DNA of 64,000 bases, from NCBI GenBank assembly GCA_963855995.1, contig OY979725.1:2852001-2916000 (forward strand), written 5' to 3'. Every line of letters starts with the position of its first letter. Positions within the stretch are counted from its first letter, which is position 1. The translations under genes and the position numbers were made by a program. The DNA is from Muricea muricata (lineage: Eukaryota > Cnidaria > Anthozoa > Malacalcyonacea > Plexauridae). The notes under the pieces are model-generated. The model saw only the letters and a program-made list of their open reading frames with translations. It had not been told where the DNA came from and did no database searches. Positions 1 through 26,200 of the stretch are shown here, one piece after another.

Positions 1-132
1 AATCTTACATCCATTATTTCTCGCCAAAACCTCGAATTTCCTCTGTGCTTACTCGAGTGCTTTGTTTGTGGGTGCAGATAATACTAATTCACTCGCGGAG
101 CACAACTGCTTCGAGTCTCGAGTCGTCTCTAC

Positions 133-14230
<14,098 letters not shown>

Positions 14231-15003
14231 ATGTCGCGTTCAGTTTTAGAGAATCGTTCGCCTATAAACCTTTTCTCCGCGGCAATTACATCCCCCCACT
14301 ATGTGACAGCTTTGAAGAATAAACTTGAAGAGAAACAGCTCACGTACAAGACACAATAGGTTAGTACAACCTGGTACTCAGAATCTGCATCATACAGTTC
14401 CTGTTAGGCTAGGTTCCTGTCTGCAGCTCCACGTGAAGGCTGAAACGTCATTGGTTATTTCTCTAAAACCATAAAATCATTAACTTGGTTCATATAATTT
14501 CTTCTATATATTTAGCTGTGTCTACCGTATACATGCAACTCTCGCTACTAGAAAATTGTGCCTGCAGAAATGGCTTCTATGCACGGTTTATAATTATAAC
14601 ATGCACAAACATGAACACCTGTGTCAACATGAGTATTACGAATAACACACTGAGCTGTGGTATAACTGGAGGCGGATCACTTCTTGGCGCGTATTGTGCT
14701 TCTAGCTATCTTGATGAGGTCATGGATATAAATCTTCGTATCCATGATGAGGTTATAAAATAGCCAAAGTTAATAGCTAGCGAACTTTGCGTGCTGCATT
14801 ACTTGGCACGCAAAACAAATCGTTTAAAAGTTAAAACCCCACCATCCCAGTGATCCCACCCTTACCAACAGGAGCCGGAGTAGGCTTGTATTGTTTTTTC
14901 TTTGGTCAAATCCTTATACTCTTGCGCGTCTTACCACCATTGGGTCAATGGTGTGATGGGTGCAGGCTGCTTGAGGGTGGTTGGCAGTTCAAGATAACAT
15001 TTG

Positions 15004-15256
15004 CATTCGGGGGGTGAGGCGGAATTTTGGAATGGAGAATTTTTCTTTTTCTCACCCGGGAATATGGAATTTTTTGTTTCCTACGCAACGGAATTGGGAA
15101 TTTTGTGTGCTTGATCGGAATACAGAATTTTGTAATTTAAATAAGTAATAAAGAATTTTTTAGTAAAATAGTAACAGGAATACGGAATTTTTCAATTTTA
15201 CTCAAAGGAGTTCAGAATTCTTAAGTTCAAAAATTCCGCCTAACCCCCCGAATTTG
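15004..15256. mobile_element. Foldback MITE with TTCGGGGGGT termini
   Basis: Left end ATTCGGGGGGTGAGGCGGAA is inverted at the right end as TTCCGCCTAACCCCCCGAAT. The inner part repeats GGAAT(A/T)(T/C)GGAATTTT. Non-coding, 253 bp. Confidence 0.75.
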
Positions 15257-17780
15257 CATGGATTTCGCTCTAATCCAAGAATGCCCTCATCTAACCTTCC
15301 AAATTGGTAAGCAGAAAAAAAAATAAAAGGATCTCTTGGAACGTCGGTATTAATGTAACATTCGACAAATTATGATTAAATCACTTGATGATACCGAAAT
15401 TTTAATTCATTCTCGTTGTCTAAGATGGGTCAGAATAAGCAAGCAATCATTGTGAAATATGGTCCACTTCATTCTTTTTTCCCCGCCCAATTCAGGCAAC
15501 GAGAATATCGATACATCAAGCGAATTAATCATACTTTTGTAATTTCTAGCACGATAACAATAGTTTTATTTGAGTGTAGCTGGAATCAAACAAGCAAACA
15601 ATGTTGTGTGTTTCCGATTGGCAACACTATCGGCCTATTTGTTCGCCGGAGATATTATTAACGCGTTTTGAAAGAATGTTTTGAAACGCGTTTTGAAAAA
15701 AGAATGAAGCACAAAATTAGAAATGCATGACTAACTGCAGCTCGCTGCTTGAGTGCAAGCCCAAGCCTACTCTTTACTGTACAATACAGCTTCTTTACAA
15801 TACAGCTTCTTTCAAGTGAAGCTCTTTACCATATATCTAAGTGCTTATCAACTGTGATAGTTGGTTATTTATTCACTCATAGCAACATACACTCATTGTG
15901 ACATGCCAAGTCTCTGAATACCGGCCGCGGTACGTGGCACACAAACTCTAAGGTATTTCCGCAATCACGTCAACTGGCCAAACCATACGGTCTTTCGAAC
16001 GGAAATTTGACGTTTCTCGCAAAGGTTCTTTGTCGAAATATTAAGAGGGCAGAGGACAAAAGGACTCGGCCCGAAAAATCAAATTTCTGCTGGTGGTTTA
16101 ACAAGCTTTTTATTTTAAACCTTACCGAGACTGGCATACCGAGACTGGAAATCTCAGTACTATTCACCCTAGCAATCACAGCAAATAAGACAGAGAATGA
16201 AAATTTACTCACCTAAACTTACGAAAGTATATCATAAACCGTCTGTAGGTATCTATCACTAAAACGTTTGGGCTACAACTCTGGCGATGGGTGTCTATAA
16301 ATCCTGTGGTTATCATAATAAACTTATATAATTAGGCTATGCAAATGTTTCGTGTTTATTGTCCGTGAACACAATGAATTTCTTGTATCAGGAATGCGAA
16401 TAATTGAAAGTTACCATTTTCGGTAGAATAGCATCTTTTCTGAGAGACACAATGCACGGCCATACAGGATGTACGTCATACAAAATATTCGTCCTCGCGG
16501 CCTTATATCGCGCGCGGATTTAAATCTCTCCTTTAATGGTTCTCACTCATCGTTTGCCAGGCCTAGCAGGGATTTTGGGTGTTCTGCAAATAATCCTGGT
16601 ATTTTATATGAGGTTTTGATACTTAATTACGGGTATTTGGTTTCCTGTTCAGGTATTCACAACTTTCACTACATCCCATCATGGGTACCAGTCTCCGCCA
16701 AACTCAGAACAAAATGTCTTCGGTTTGGGCTATAATAAGCTCAAGACTTTAAAAAAGAGAAGTATTGAAAGAGCTTCTTATAGCTCCAAAGCGATGGCAT
16801 TTTGTTTGATTTTGGTGGGATTGGTAGCCCAAACATAATTATGGGATTTAGTGTAAATAGTGAATACACAATGATAAGCGTATATATATATAATATCCAA
16901 TATTTTGGGTATTTAGTATCTACAATTATGCAGTAATTAGTCGGAATTAATTCTGGCAGTGCGGGTTACAGCATAAAAATCACGTGTAAAACATCATTGC
17001 TCTTGCATGCACTAAATTCTGCCTTCTGTCTTTTTCCCCTGCCCAGCCCACCCACCCACCAATGTTAGTTCTACACTTTTTGCCTCAAAAGCATTTCAAT
17101 ATATTTGTAAATGCAATGTCTGTTTGCTAGCAAAGATTGAAAGATGGGAGAAGTGAAAGGGAAGAGAGGCAATATGTATTTAGCAAAAATTCCCACTTTA
17201 TCATGTTTGTTCCAAACAACGTACGTTTTCTACAAATTTGTGTTTTTTTATTATTATCAGAAAGATTGCGGGTATCTTTGTACCCCGCCCTGGCCGGGCC
17301 TGCGTAGAATTTCGGGAACTTTGTCTGGAAAATGAGCCGATGTTTTGTTTTTGGTGTCGTGATGATAGGCGATCCTTTGATTGACAAAAAATGTGTGTAA
17401 CAAAAATTTTAATATAATCATCGTTTATTATAATCACGTTACTATAGATAATTTATTTTGTTGACGTACCAGCATTTCTGTGTATTTCAAGAACGTTCAT
17501 CAACGCACAACAACATTTGATATAAACGGTTTCCAACTTTTTGGTCACTTCGCGGTCATATTTACCTATGATTAGTTGTTATTAAATTCTGTATTATTAC
17601 CGTAGTTTATAAGGAATCGCACTCGTCCAGAAGCTATAAAATTCAATAACGTGACCATGCAGACCGCAAACTATAGGTATTGAGTGTAGATTCGTGGATA
17701 TCATTACAGATCGACCGGGTTCGAAACTGTTCAGCATCTGTTATGGTAGGCCCACCACGGCAAGGGCCGTCAATGCAAGG

Positions 17781-17835
17781 GAACCTCGTTCCCAGGGCCA
17801 TTTCAAAAAGGGAAATGGCCCTGGGAACGAGGTTG
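17781..17835. mobile_element. 55-bp perfect hairpin with 9-bp target duplications
   Basis: Arms AACCTCGTTCCCAGGGCCAT (and 3 further bases) pair with 17812-17834 around a short A/G loop. Direct repeats AATGCAAGG flank it at 17772-17780 and 17836-17844. The 9-bp duplication suggests mobilisation by a MULE-like transposase. A related terminus recurs near 62655. Confidence 0.7.
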
Positions 17836-17854
17836 AATGCAAGGTGAACTGAAA

Positions 17855-18057
17855 CAGTGGCGGATCTAGCGTAAGTCAAAATAAATTACCACAGCACATT
17901 CTAGGATATATTTACAGTTTAAAATACCTTCAAAGCAACTTCATTGGTTAGATTTTATTCTTTTGAAATTTATAACCTATGACATTGTTATAAAGTTATT
18001 TTGAATTTAAAATTGAGCTGCTATAATTTATTTAGACTTACCCTGGATCCGCCACTG
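17855..18057. mobile_element. hAT-type MITE with exact 8-bp target duplication
   Basis: The 203-bp element starts CAGTGGCGGATCTAG and ends CTGGATCCGCCACTG. It is flanked by AACTGAAA at 17847-17854 and 18058-18065. Non-coding. Confidence 0.9.
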
Positions 18058-18353
18058 AACTGAAAACGTGGTTGCAAAGTTAATATAATTTTAAAAAATA
18101 CAGTAGGGATCTCCATTTGCGAGTGAGAACAACCTCCTTGTAATTCCTTGGTCAAGTTTTCAAATTTCCTGAATATATTCTAAAACGCCGGGTCATTTGT
18201 GAATAACTTGGGTGAAAATTGCTGGACGCTTATGGATAATTTGGGTAAAAATCAGGAAACATTAATATTCAATTTTGCGGCTATCTCCGGAGATCTGACA
18301 TCGGATGTCTGCAATCTGCGATCCACTATCGAAGCAGTAATATAGTGTATTTA

Positions 18354-18532
18354 TATTCTTGGGTTTCACTGGAACCTTTTTCAGTAATTCTGAGTGGGGG
18401 TCAACCCAAAATGTATCGATGATTGTACTGCACTGGAGCAAGCAAATCTCACGAAAATCAGTCTGATGGCAGTGTGTCGATTTGGAGTTGACCCCCAGTG
18501 AAATTTATGACGTCACGTGAAACCCAAGAATA
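18354..18532. mobile_element. MITE with TATTCTTGGGTTTCAC termini
   Basis: Left TATTCTTGGGTTTCACT is inverted at 18516-18532. The inner arms include TTGACCCCCA-type inverted matches. It directly abuts the next MITE on the right. Confidence 0.75.
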
Positions 18533-18533
18533 G

Positions 18534-18867
18534 GTTTTTAGTATAATTTCTTTAGTAAATAATGATTTTCAAGGGTTTTGATTGGTTGCCTGACCAGTAA
18601 ATATGAGGCATTATTTACTAGTTGGCATTTTTTTCAAAGTGGCCGCTAATGAAAGTAGTTTCGATGTTTTGTACTTTTGCCAAAATTAAAAAATGCAGAA
18701 AAATTGAATTTAGTACCAAGTCAAAGAATATAAACAAACTTTGCAATTAAATACTTTTCTCACTATTTAAAAATTACAAATAAACTCCAAATGAGTTACA
18801 TTTCCGAAGTAAACTGCATTTATAAGTGCATTTTATACATGTTTTACTAAAGAAATTATACTAAAAC
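18534..18867. mobile_element. MITE with TTTAGTATAATTTCTTTAGT termini
   Basis: Terminal repeats of about 25 bp (18534-18560 and 18841-18867) face each other. There is no ORF. It lies one base from the neighbouring MITE at 18354-18532. Confidence 0.75.
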
Positions 18868-18931
18868 AATAATTCGCCTCAGGCTCAATTATTTTGGTTA
18901 ATATTCACCTCGACTTCGCCTCGGTAAATAT

Positions 18932-19049
18932 TAAACAATCATTGAATGAGGTCGAGCAGGATATGAGGAATTATTAAGGCAGAGGTTAGTAACCTTGTTG
19001 ACCTTAATAATTCCTCATATCCTGCGAGAACCGAATTCAATAATTGTTT
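18932..19049. repeat. Foldback hairpin
   Basis: Arm GCAGGATATGAGGAATTATT pairs with AATAATTCCTCATATCCTGC across a loop of about 27 bp. The arms extend imperfectly outward. Non-coding. Confidence 0.7.
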
Positions 19050-19740
19050 TATTATTTTTTGAAAATATTTTAAACTCAGTTTAATTAAACGCTTGCTTTG
19101 TAAGTACGAAGACAGACACAAGCTGCTAATAATGGAGCAGCATGAAATTGTTTGAAAACTTTAATAAGCCAATCAGACTACGGAAAAATATTCTTAAAAC
19201 AATTATTGTCAGATTACGACGAAAGGTCGATTAACAAAGGTCAGTCAATATACGAAGAAATGAGTCATAATGTCGTATATTTGTTCTCAATACACGACGA
19301 AATGACTGATAATGTCGTATATTTATTTTCAACCATAAATTTGGGCAACTACCGAGCGGATATGACGATTTCACCTTTAGCTCTTAACCAGTCAAAACTC
19401 CTAAAATATTTTATCTAGAAGGTTATACTTTTGTAAAAATCGAATACAAAGATATAATAAAGCCGGTAAATAAAATTACAAAACAAAGATATTGCAGAAG
19501 CCGATACCCCAATAGTGGCAATATGGTTAGGGCTTTTTCAGATCCGTCAGAGCACCTAGCACCTCTTACGTGCATTAATTTATTTTTGAGTCGGTTTTCT
19601 CTGATGTACCGCGGGTTGTATATAGGTTATTTAACTTGAACAAATAATTAGATCAAAGTTGTGGAAAAATCTCGACGAATCTCGACTTAAATTGTTTAAA
19701 GTCAAAAGCCTCTGTTAGAAAACCTCTTCAAAAATAAATT

Positions 19741-19858
19741 AAGTTAGTTAAATACCTCGAAAGTCGGGATGTATGTCATATACAGCCCTCGGACGCTGCG
19801 CGTCCTCGGGGGTTGTATATGACATACATCCCTCCTTCTCGGTATTTAACTCTAACTT
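19741..19858. repeat. Foldback hairpin with GATGTATGTCATATACA arms
   Basis: Inverted arms of about 50 bp surround a GC-rich turn (CGGACGCTGCGCGTCC). The outer ends GTTAGTTAAATACC and GGTATTTAACTCTAAC are also inverted. Confidence 0.75.
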
Positions 19859-20261
19859 ATTTCGCGCCAATATAAAATGTTTTGTTTTTGAATGGACCAG
19901 CGATTGCGCGAATAGCGCAGGAACGAAGAGATGTGGGTGTTGATTCAAGCTTTATGTTGCGGGTTCGATTCCCGCGTTGATTTTTTCTATATTATTTTCT
20001 ATATATTAACTTATCATTTATTCTTAACTTCTTTGAAATTAAGATTTTTTGGAACTATTCATATATTAATATTTTCAAAGAAGTGCATATTTTAAAGCAA
20101 TTACCTGCTGTACTAAAAACAATTCTTCGGCAATCGGCATTTAGCCATTTGTATAAGTGTCTATTGGCCACATTTTACAACCTGCTGTGTGCAAAATAAA
20201 CTAAGAAGAAGATAGGATTTCAGAAGATAGGATGTTAACGAAGGCATTGGGTCTTTAAAGC

Positions 20262-23200
20262 ATGACTAACGTCGACGAAGAAAGACTAGAAGATGCAAAG
20301 CCGTGCATTGATGCGCATGAATTCGCTTTTTCAACGACAAGAGACAGTGGCTATGCATGGCTAGTATGCGGCGCAGCATTCTGCACGTTATTCGTCACGC
20401 TTGGCATACATTATAGCTGCGGAGTCGTGTTCGTCGCTTTGCTCGATTCCTTCGGAGAAGGCAAAGCAAAGACTGGTAAGCACTTTACTGTGTCTAAATA
20501 GATAAAGTTGAAGTTTATAAATTATAGCATTTATGGGCCGTTGTAATTGGTGAAAGCTGCAGCGCGTGTAAGATATAATATATGTTGTCGTGAATTTACC
20601 GTAAAATGTTGCATTTTAGTTGGCAAAGTTAAATAAATAAAAAATAGTTTATCACGCTAAGCTTCTCGAAGTAGCGAATGCCTGCATCGACAAGCAGCAA
20701 TTAGCATTGTTGAACACAATTTATTTATCTAGAACTTAAGTTGTCTTGATGGGGAATGTGAATAACTTGGCCGAGCGACGCCGAGATGTGTTTCGTGCTT
20801 AAAATTATGAGAATATAGCAGAACTAAGCTAAAGCTGCAAGTTTGAAACATAACTATTTTACCTCGTTTTTGGTGAAAAGAAGTGAATGAATAGGAGTCA
20901 ATGCTCGCTCATTGTCATAGATGTAACTCGATCATAATTAATGAAGACACGGATTTATTTACATTGGACAAAGAATGTCTGGGAGACTGTGGCAAGGTCA
21001 AAGTACAAGCTTCGCTTAGGGACCGTTCATTACTTATACCTCAGGGGGCACCGAAGAGAAATTGGGTGGGTAACTGATTTTTGAAACCTCTAAAAGGTTG
21101 GGTGAATAAAAGACCAATGAGAATATGAGAACATACTACAATGAATAATAATAGCTAATAAACGAACGCAGTTAATAACATATACATGAAAATCGCAATG
21201 ACAAAAACAAATAAAACATTCATTTCGAGTCAAGTTTACAAAGGCAGCTTTAAAATCTTGGATTTCTATTAGAGGTTGGGTAAAAAAAATTTGAACACCC
21301 AAAGCGGTTGGGTAATTTTTTTATATATACTTTTTTTAATTTCTCTTCGGTGCCCCCCTGACGTATAAATAATGAACGGTCCCTTATAGGAAAGCTATGT
21401 TGTATTATATACGGGGATAATGGTTCGGAATATGCATGCAGATGCAAGCGAATATAGCCCTGATCGTGTACGTTATATCTTTGCTTGTTTGCTGTCTGCA
21501 TTCACTAGATGCACGATCACGTCATATCATGCATGACACTTTGTGTAATCTTAAAGTGCCCATGACACGAAAATTTTTATTGTATAATGAGAAAGAGTAT
21601 TTAAAACTGTAATACAAGTTCTTTCGTATTTTTGCGCTGCAACGTTTTGTTGATGAGATATTTCAGTTTGAATATTTTGTTCCGTCGGCTAATTACGTCA
21701 CACTTTGCATAATGAGGCATCAGAAAGTAGATTATAAAGTTGTTTTCCTATAAAGAGATTTGTCCTTAATCTAGATATCCTTTCAATATTACGAGAATTT
21801 TGCTCATTGAAGACATAGATAACTGGTATTCAACACAACTCATTATGCAAAGTGTGACGTAGCCGATAAAACAAAAAAATCAAACTGAAATATCTCATCA
21901 ACAAAACGTTGCAGCGCAAAAGTTTAAAATAACTTGAATTACAGTTTTAAATACTCTTTCACAGTGGCGTAGCCAGCTTCGATAATTGGAGGGGCGAATA
22001 TTCATATATTTGTGTTCACAGACCTTAAAAACAATCGATTTCGAAAGAAATTAATGATGCAAAACATGATACATGAATATTCGCCCCTCCAATAGACCGA
22101 CCCGGCTATGCTTGATTGACCGGCAAAACAACAAACTTAAATTTATAAGAAGTTCAAGCTGTCATTACTACCCTTAAAATCCAGGAAATTGCATTTCAGG
22201 GATTCCAGATTTCAAAATTTTCCCGGGGGAGCATGCCCCCGGACCCCTCTAGATGGCTCGCACCTTTGGCGCGAGATTGTCCCCCCCCCAACTTCAATGC
22301 CCTGGCGCCGCCACTGCAAGCTGTTATCGATTCTTTTGCAAATGTACCTTTAGAATGCTTGATTATAGGACCGACATTGGCAAATTTTTAACAATCGGGG
22401 TTTTTTCCACGCTGTATATCGAAAACAAATTTTAGCTTGTCCGACGTAGCAACAGTAACTAGGGAGGGAGAACAATAGATGCGGGATCGTCTATTATCGA
22501 CGCTGGCTACGCCACTGCTCTTTCACATTATGTAATAAAAATTTTGGTGTCATGGGCACTTTAACCACCGCGTCAACAGGTTTCAACATGCATTCATGCA
22601 TTCCCTGTTGGAGAGGCAAGAGTCCCTGAAGTCGTCCAGGTTATTTTGAGTGCACTACCAAAGAGTAGAGACTACAAAGAGGGACCACTTCAGTCAAAAA
22701 AGCGTAAGGTGCTGTCGTGATGATTCGTCATGGGCGCCATGTTCCTAGCCAGTGCCCTAAACAGAAGCATATCCCCCCGGTATTAGTAACCATTTTTAAT
22801 ATTTCCGGGGGAGACAAGCATTCAATATTTGTCATGGGCGCCATGTTCCTAGCCAGTGCCCTAAGCAGAAGCATTTTCCCCCTGAAATATTAAAAATGGC
22901 TACTAATACCGGGGGGAAATGCTTCTGTTTAGGGCACTGGCTAGGAACATGGCGCCCATGACGAATCATCACGACAGCACCTTACACTTTTTTGGCTGAA
23001 GTGGTCCCTCTTTGTAGTCTCTACTCTTTGGCACTACTGTCACGGAAAATGTACGTAGGACATTAGGACAGAAGGTCATCTTCAATTTTTTGACTGAACT
23101 GTATTAACTGAACTTTTGTATTGAGTTAGCGTTCCAGTTGTCATTGCAGTTTAATATATGATCCTAAATAAAAGCAACACGTCCCTCGAGACATACCGTT

Positions 23201-26200
23201 TTTAAATATTTCTAGAGGTGAATGCTTTTGTTTTCAGGTATTTGCTGATTGGCAAATCATAATGACTACAGGGCTGAAAAAAACTAAACATAATAACCTT
23301 CTGTAAAATTTATGCCGTGCCTCTGCGGGGATTAAATTTGTATAAAAATGACGCAAAAATGCACCAAACTTGCGGCTTCTTGGAAAATGTCATTTTTGCC
23401 GCAGCGACCAGGGTTGACAGATTGCATGCATAAATTAGCCAAACTTTTAACAATGCTCTTTGTTTTTCATTGTATTTGCCTTTTGTTTTCTTTGTTTTTG
23501 TGACAGCACTAATGATGGTTTGGCTTAATTATTCTCTTGAATAATTGGCAACCCTGGCAGCGACACGCTCACAAAAACGAAGCGCTTCGTGGCGTTGTGT
23601 GAGCGCAAACGCGTCGTCATTTTTTGGTACCGGTTGTATAAATGAAAAAAAAAACACAGGTTACTTACTTATACTTACTAAATGGACACAAAAGTCGAAT
23701 GCTTTTCGCTTGGTTCACATGCATCATGAGTGCCTGTTAAACTACGTCTACGAGCATAAGCTATGGTAGAACGAAAGCAAATCCAAAGATATTTTTTCTG
23801 CTCTGTAAACTTCAGACAAAGCCGGTTGTGTCGCTAGTACAGGCTTTGCATCATGAGTCCAAACGGAACCGCGAATTCGATCCTGAGATGTGCATGGAAG
23901 CAAGGACGTAACTAGAACGTCAATTGGGGGGGGGGTATATTCAGTTTTGAAGGGGTGGTGGTTGAAGTTAACGTTCGATTAAGAAGCGACAATAGGCCAT
24001 ACTTAATTTTTTGCACAGCACATTTAATGATAAATACATTATCCCCGGTACGTTTAAAAGCATGTAGTCCCACACCTATCAATACCCAAGTCAATACCAT
24101 ATAGAAAGAGGGCTCGCGTAAAGGGGTTTATTTTTTCTGCACCAAAGGGGTATTAGAGAGAGGAGGTTAAAAGAGAATGAAGGTTAATGCAGATACCGTA
24201 GATTCTCGGAAATAAGCGCCTTTTTCACCACTTGCTGGAGAATCTCAAAATGAACTCTAAACCATATGTACCATACCTGAAAATATAACAGCTCGAAAGT
24301 GGGCGTCCCTGGAAAATAAGCGCCTTTTAAGGCCACCACTAACTTCAAAAGTAAGCAAGGCACTTACTTTCGAGGCTTTATGATATTACGGTAGAATCAC
24401 CATCACAAAACTCTCAAAATACAAAACACTCTTTTCCCATAGTTCTATTAGTTATACAGTTATTTGCCCTTTTCTATTTGCAGCATGGGTGCAGTCGATC
24501 AGTCAGTTTATGCTGTTCTTCTTTTGTCCACTTTCAAGTTTTCTAACAGAACGCTATGGTGCTAGAGCTGTGACAATGACAGGCGGAGTATTAATGAGCG
24601 TTGGTTTACTGGCGAGTTCATTTGCTAGCCAACTCAACGTGATATATTTCACGTATGGAATACTGTTTGGATTTGGTTCGGCGCTGGCTTATCTACCAAC
24701 TCTGGTAATGGTCGGACAATATTTTGAAAAGCGTCGCTCGCTCGCCACCGGGATCGCGACTTGCGGCAGTAACACAGGGGCACTTTCCTTAGCGATTGTA
24801 CAGGAAGTCATTTTAAAGCAACATGGTTGGAGAAACGTGTTCCGGTTCAATGGTGGTTTTTCCCTTCTGGTTGTAATATGTGGTGTGATATTTAGACCCA
24901 TTATTCCGGACACGGTCAGCCAGACTCCTTTGGCGGTCACTGGAACTTACAAGAAGAAACTCGGCCTGCTTTTGCGCAACAAAAAGTTCATCTTTTGGTG
25001 CGCAGGTAGCACGGCTGGTACCTTTGGCTACTTTATACCACTTGTTCATCTGGTAAGAAAAGTGACTAGTACAGAACCTGTACGTAAAACTGAATTGCTT
25101 TCGTGTTGAGACCATGAGAATTCTTTCTTTCATATATTTGGTCTTATAAACTCCACGCCGGAGATACGCCAATATTTCTATTTCGCCAATATTTCGCCAC
25201 AAGGGCAGGGTCACCACAACAGCGTGAGCCAATTACTGTGGGCCCGTATTACCTATCCCACCCTGTCAACATTCTCTGTGGGAAGAAACCAGAGTATCCG
25301 GAGAAAACCCACAACTTTCGGCAGAGCGTTGACTATACTCTTTTCACATCACTACCTTACTGGGGATCGAACTCGGAACCTTAGAGGTGAAAGGCGAGTG
25401 GTCCGACCACTACACCACCGAAGCCCCATTTTGTCTTATGAACTCCACGCCGGAGATACGCCAATATTTACTGCTCTGATTTGCTAAATGCACGCAGGAG
25501 GTGTCCGGCGTGGCGTGCAAGGAAAGCAGTCTGGCCGAAATAAACATACGAGTTGTCCGCCATTTTGAATTTTACGTCACAAGTGAGGTCACGCTACATT
25601 TGATTATCGACAGGCAGTGATCAAAAAGAACCAGAAACTCCTTTCCACTTGCTATATCAGTAACAGCATTTTGGCCAAATATTGTTTCCTACTTAATTTA
25701 TATATTGCGAGAAATCTTTTTGAAGGCTTATCCAACTTTTGACGTCATGTAACGAGTTCGAGAATTTATCCAAAATTGCGGACGGCTCACATGTTTGGGT
25801 CCAAATATTTTAAAAATCAAGAATAATACGGGAAAACTGCAAAGGCCTTTACTGATCATTTTAAAAGTTCTTTCAAATGAATCAAACTTAATATTTTTGC
25901 CAATGTCCTTTATTAAAATACCCGGAAAGGTAGAAACCGCTCAAAGATTAGGCAATCAACTTGTACCAAGCAAGAGTTACTGCAACTTGCGCTTTTCTTA
26001 TCCAAGTAACAGATCACCAATGTCTAACATTCTTTTTAGTTGCGTTATGCAGAGGACAACAAAGTGAGTTTACAAAATGCAACCTTACTTATAACTTTTA
26101 TGTCAGCTGGATCAGCAATAGGCAAAATAATCTATGGCAGAGTTTCCGACTACTTTCAAAGTAGAACACCAACAATTTATATAGGTTCGATGTTTTTATC

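Larger units (their letters stand above)
14231..20261. other. Intergenic region between MGAT5 and the SLC16-like gene
   Basis: I see no gene in these 6 kb. The two flanking genes are divergent, so the promoters of both must lie here. Identified content is the foldback elements at 15004-15256, 17781-17835, 17855-18057, 18354-18532, 18534-18867, 18932-19049 and 19741-19858, plus low-complexity AT sequence. Short open frames at 14485-14763 and 15416-15661 have no recognisable features. Confidence 0.6.
20476..24483 (+). other. Intron 1 of the SLC16-like gene (repeat-rich)
   Basis: This 4.0 kb intron (GTAAGC...TTTGCAG) carries most of the transposon debris of the locus: foldback elements at 21018-21385, 21551-22564, 22659-23030 and 24193-24396. 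The remainder is AT-rich with no coding exon recognised. Confidence 0.7.

Noticed and set aside
19915-19985. tRNA-like T-arm GCGGGTTCGATTCCCGC
   Set aside because: The T-arm is perfect, but I could not form an acceptor stem or D-arm with the upstream sequence, so it is at most a relic.
24689-25232. Two minus-strand frames over SLC16-like exon 2
   Set aside because: They overlap a well-supported exon in antisense and resemble no family.
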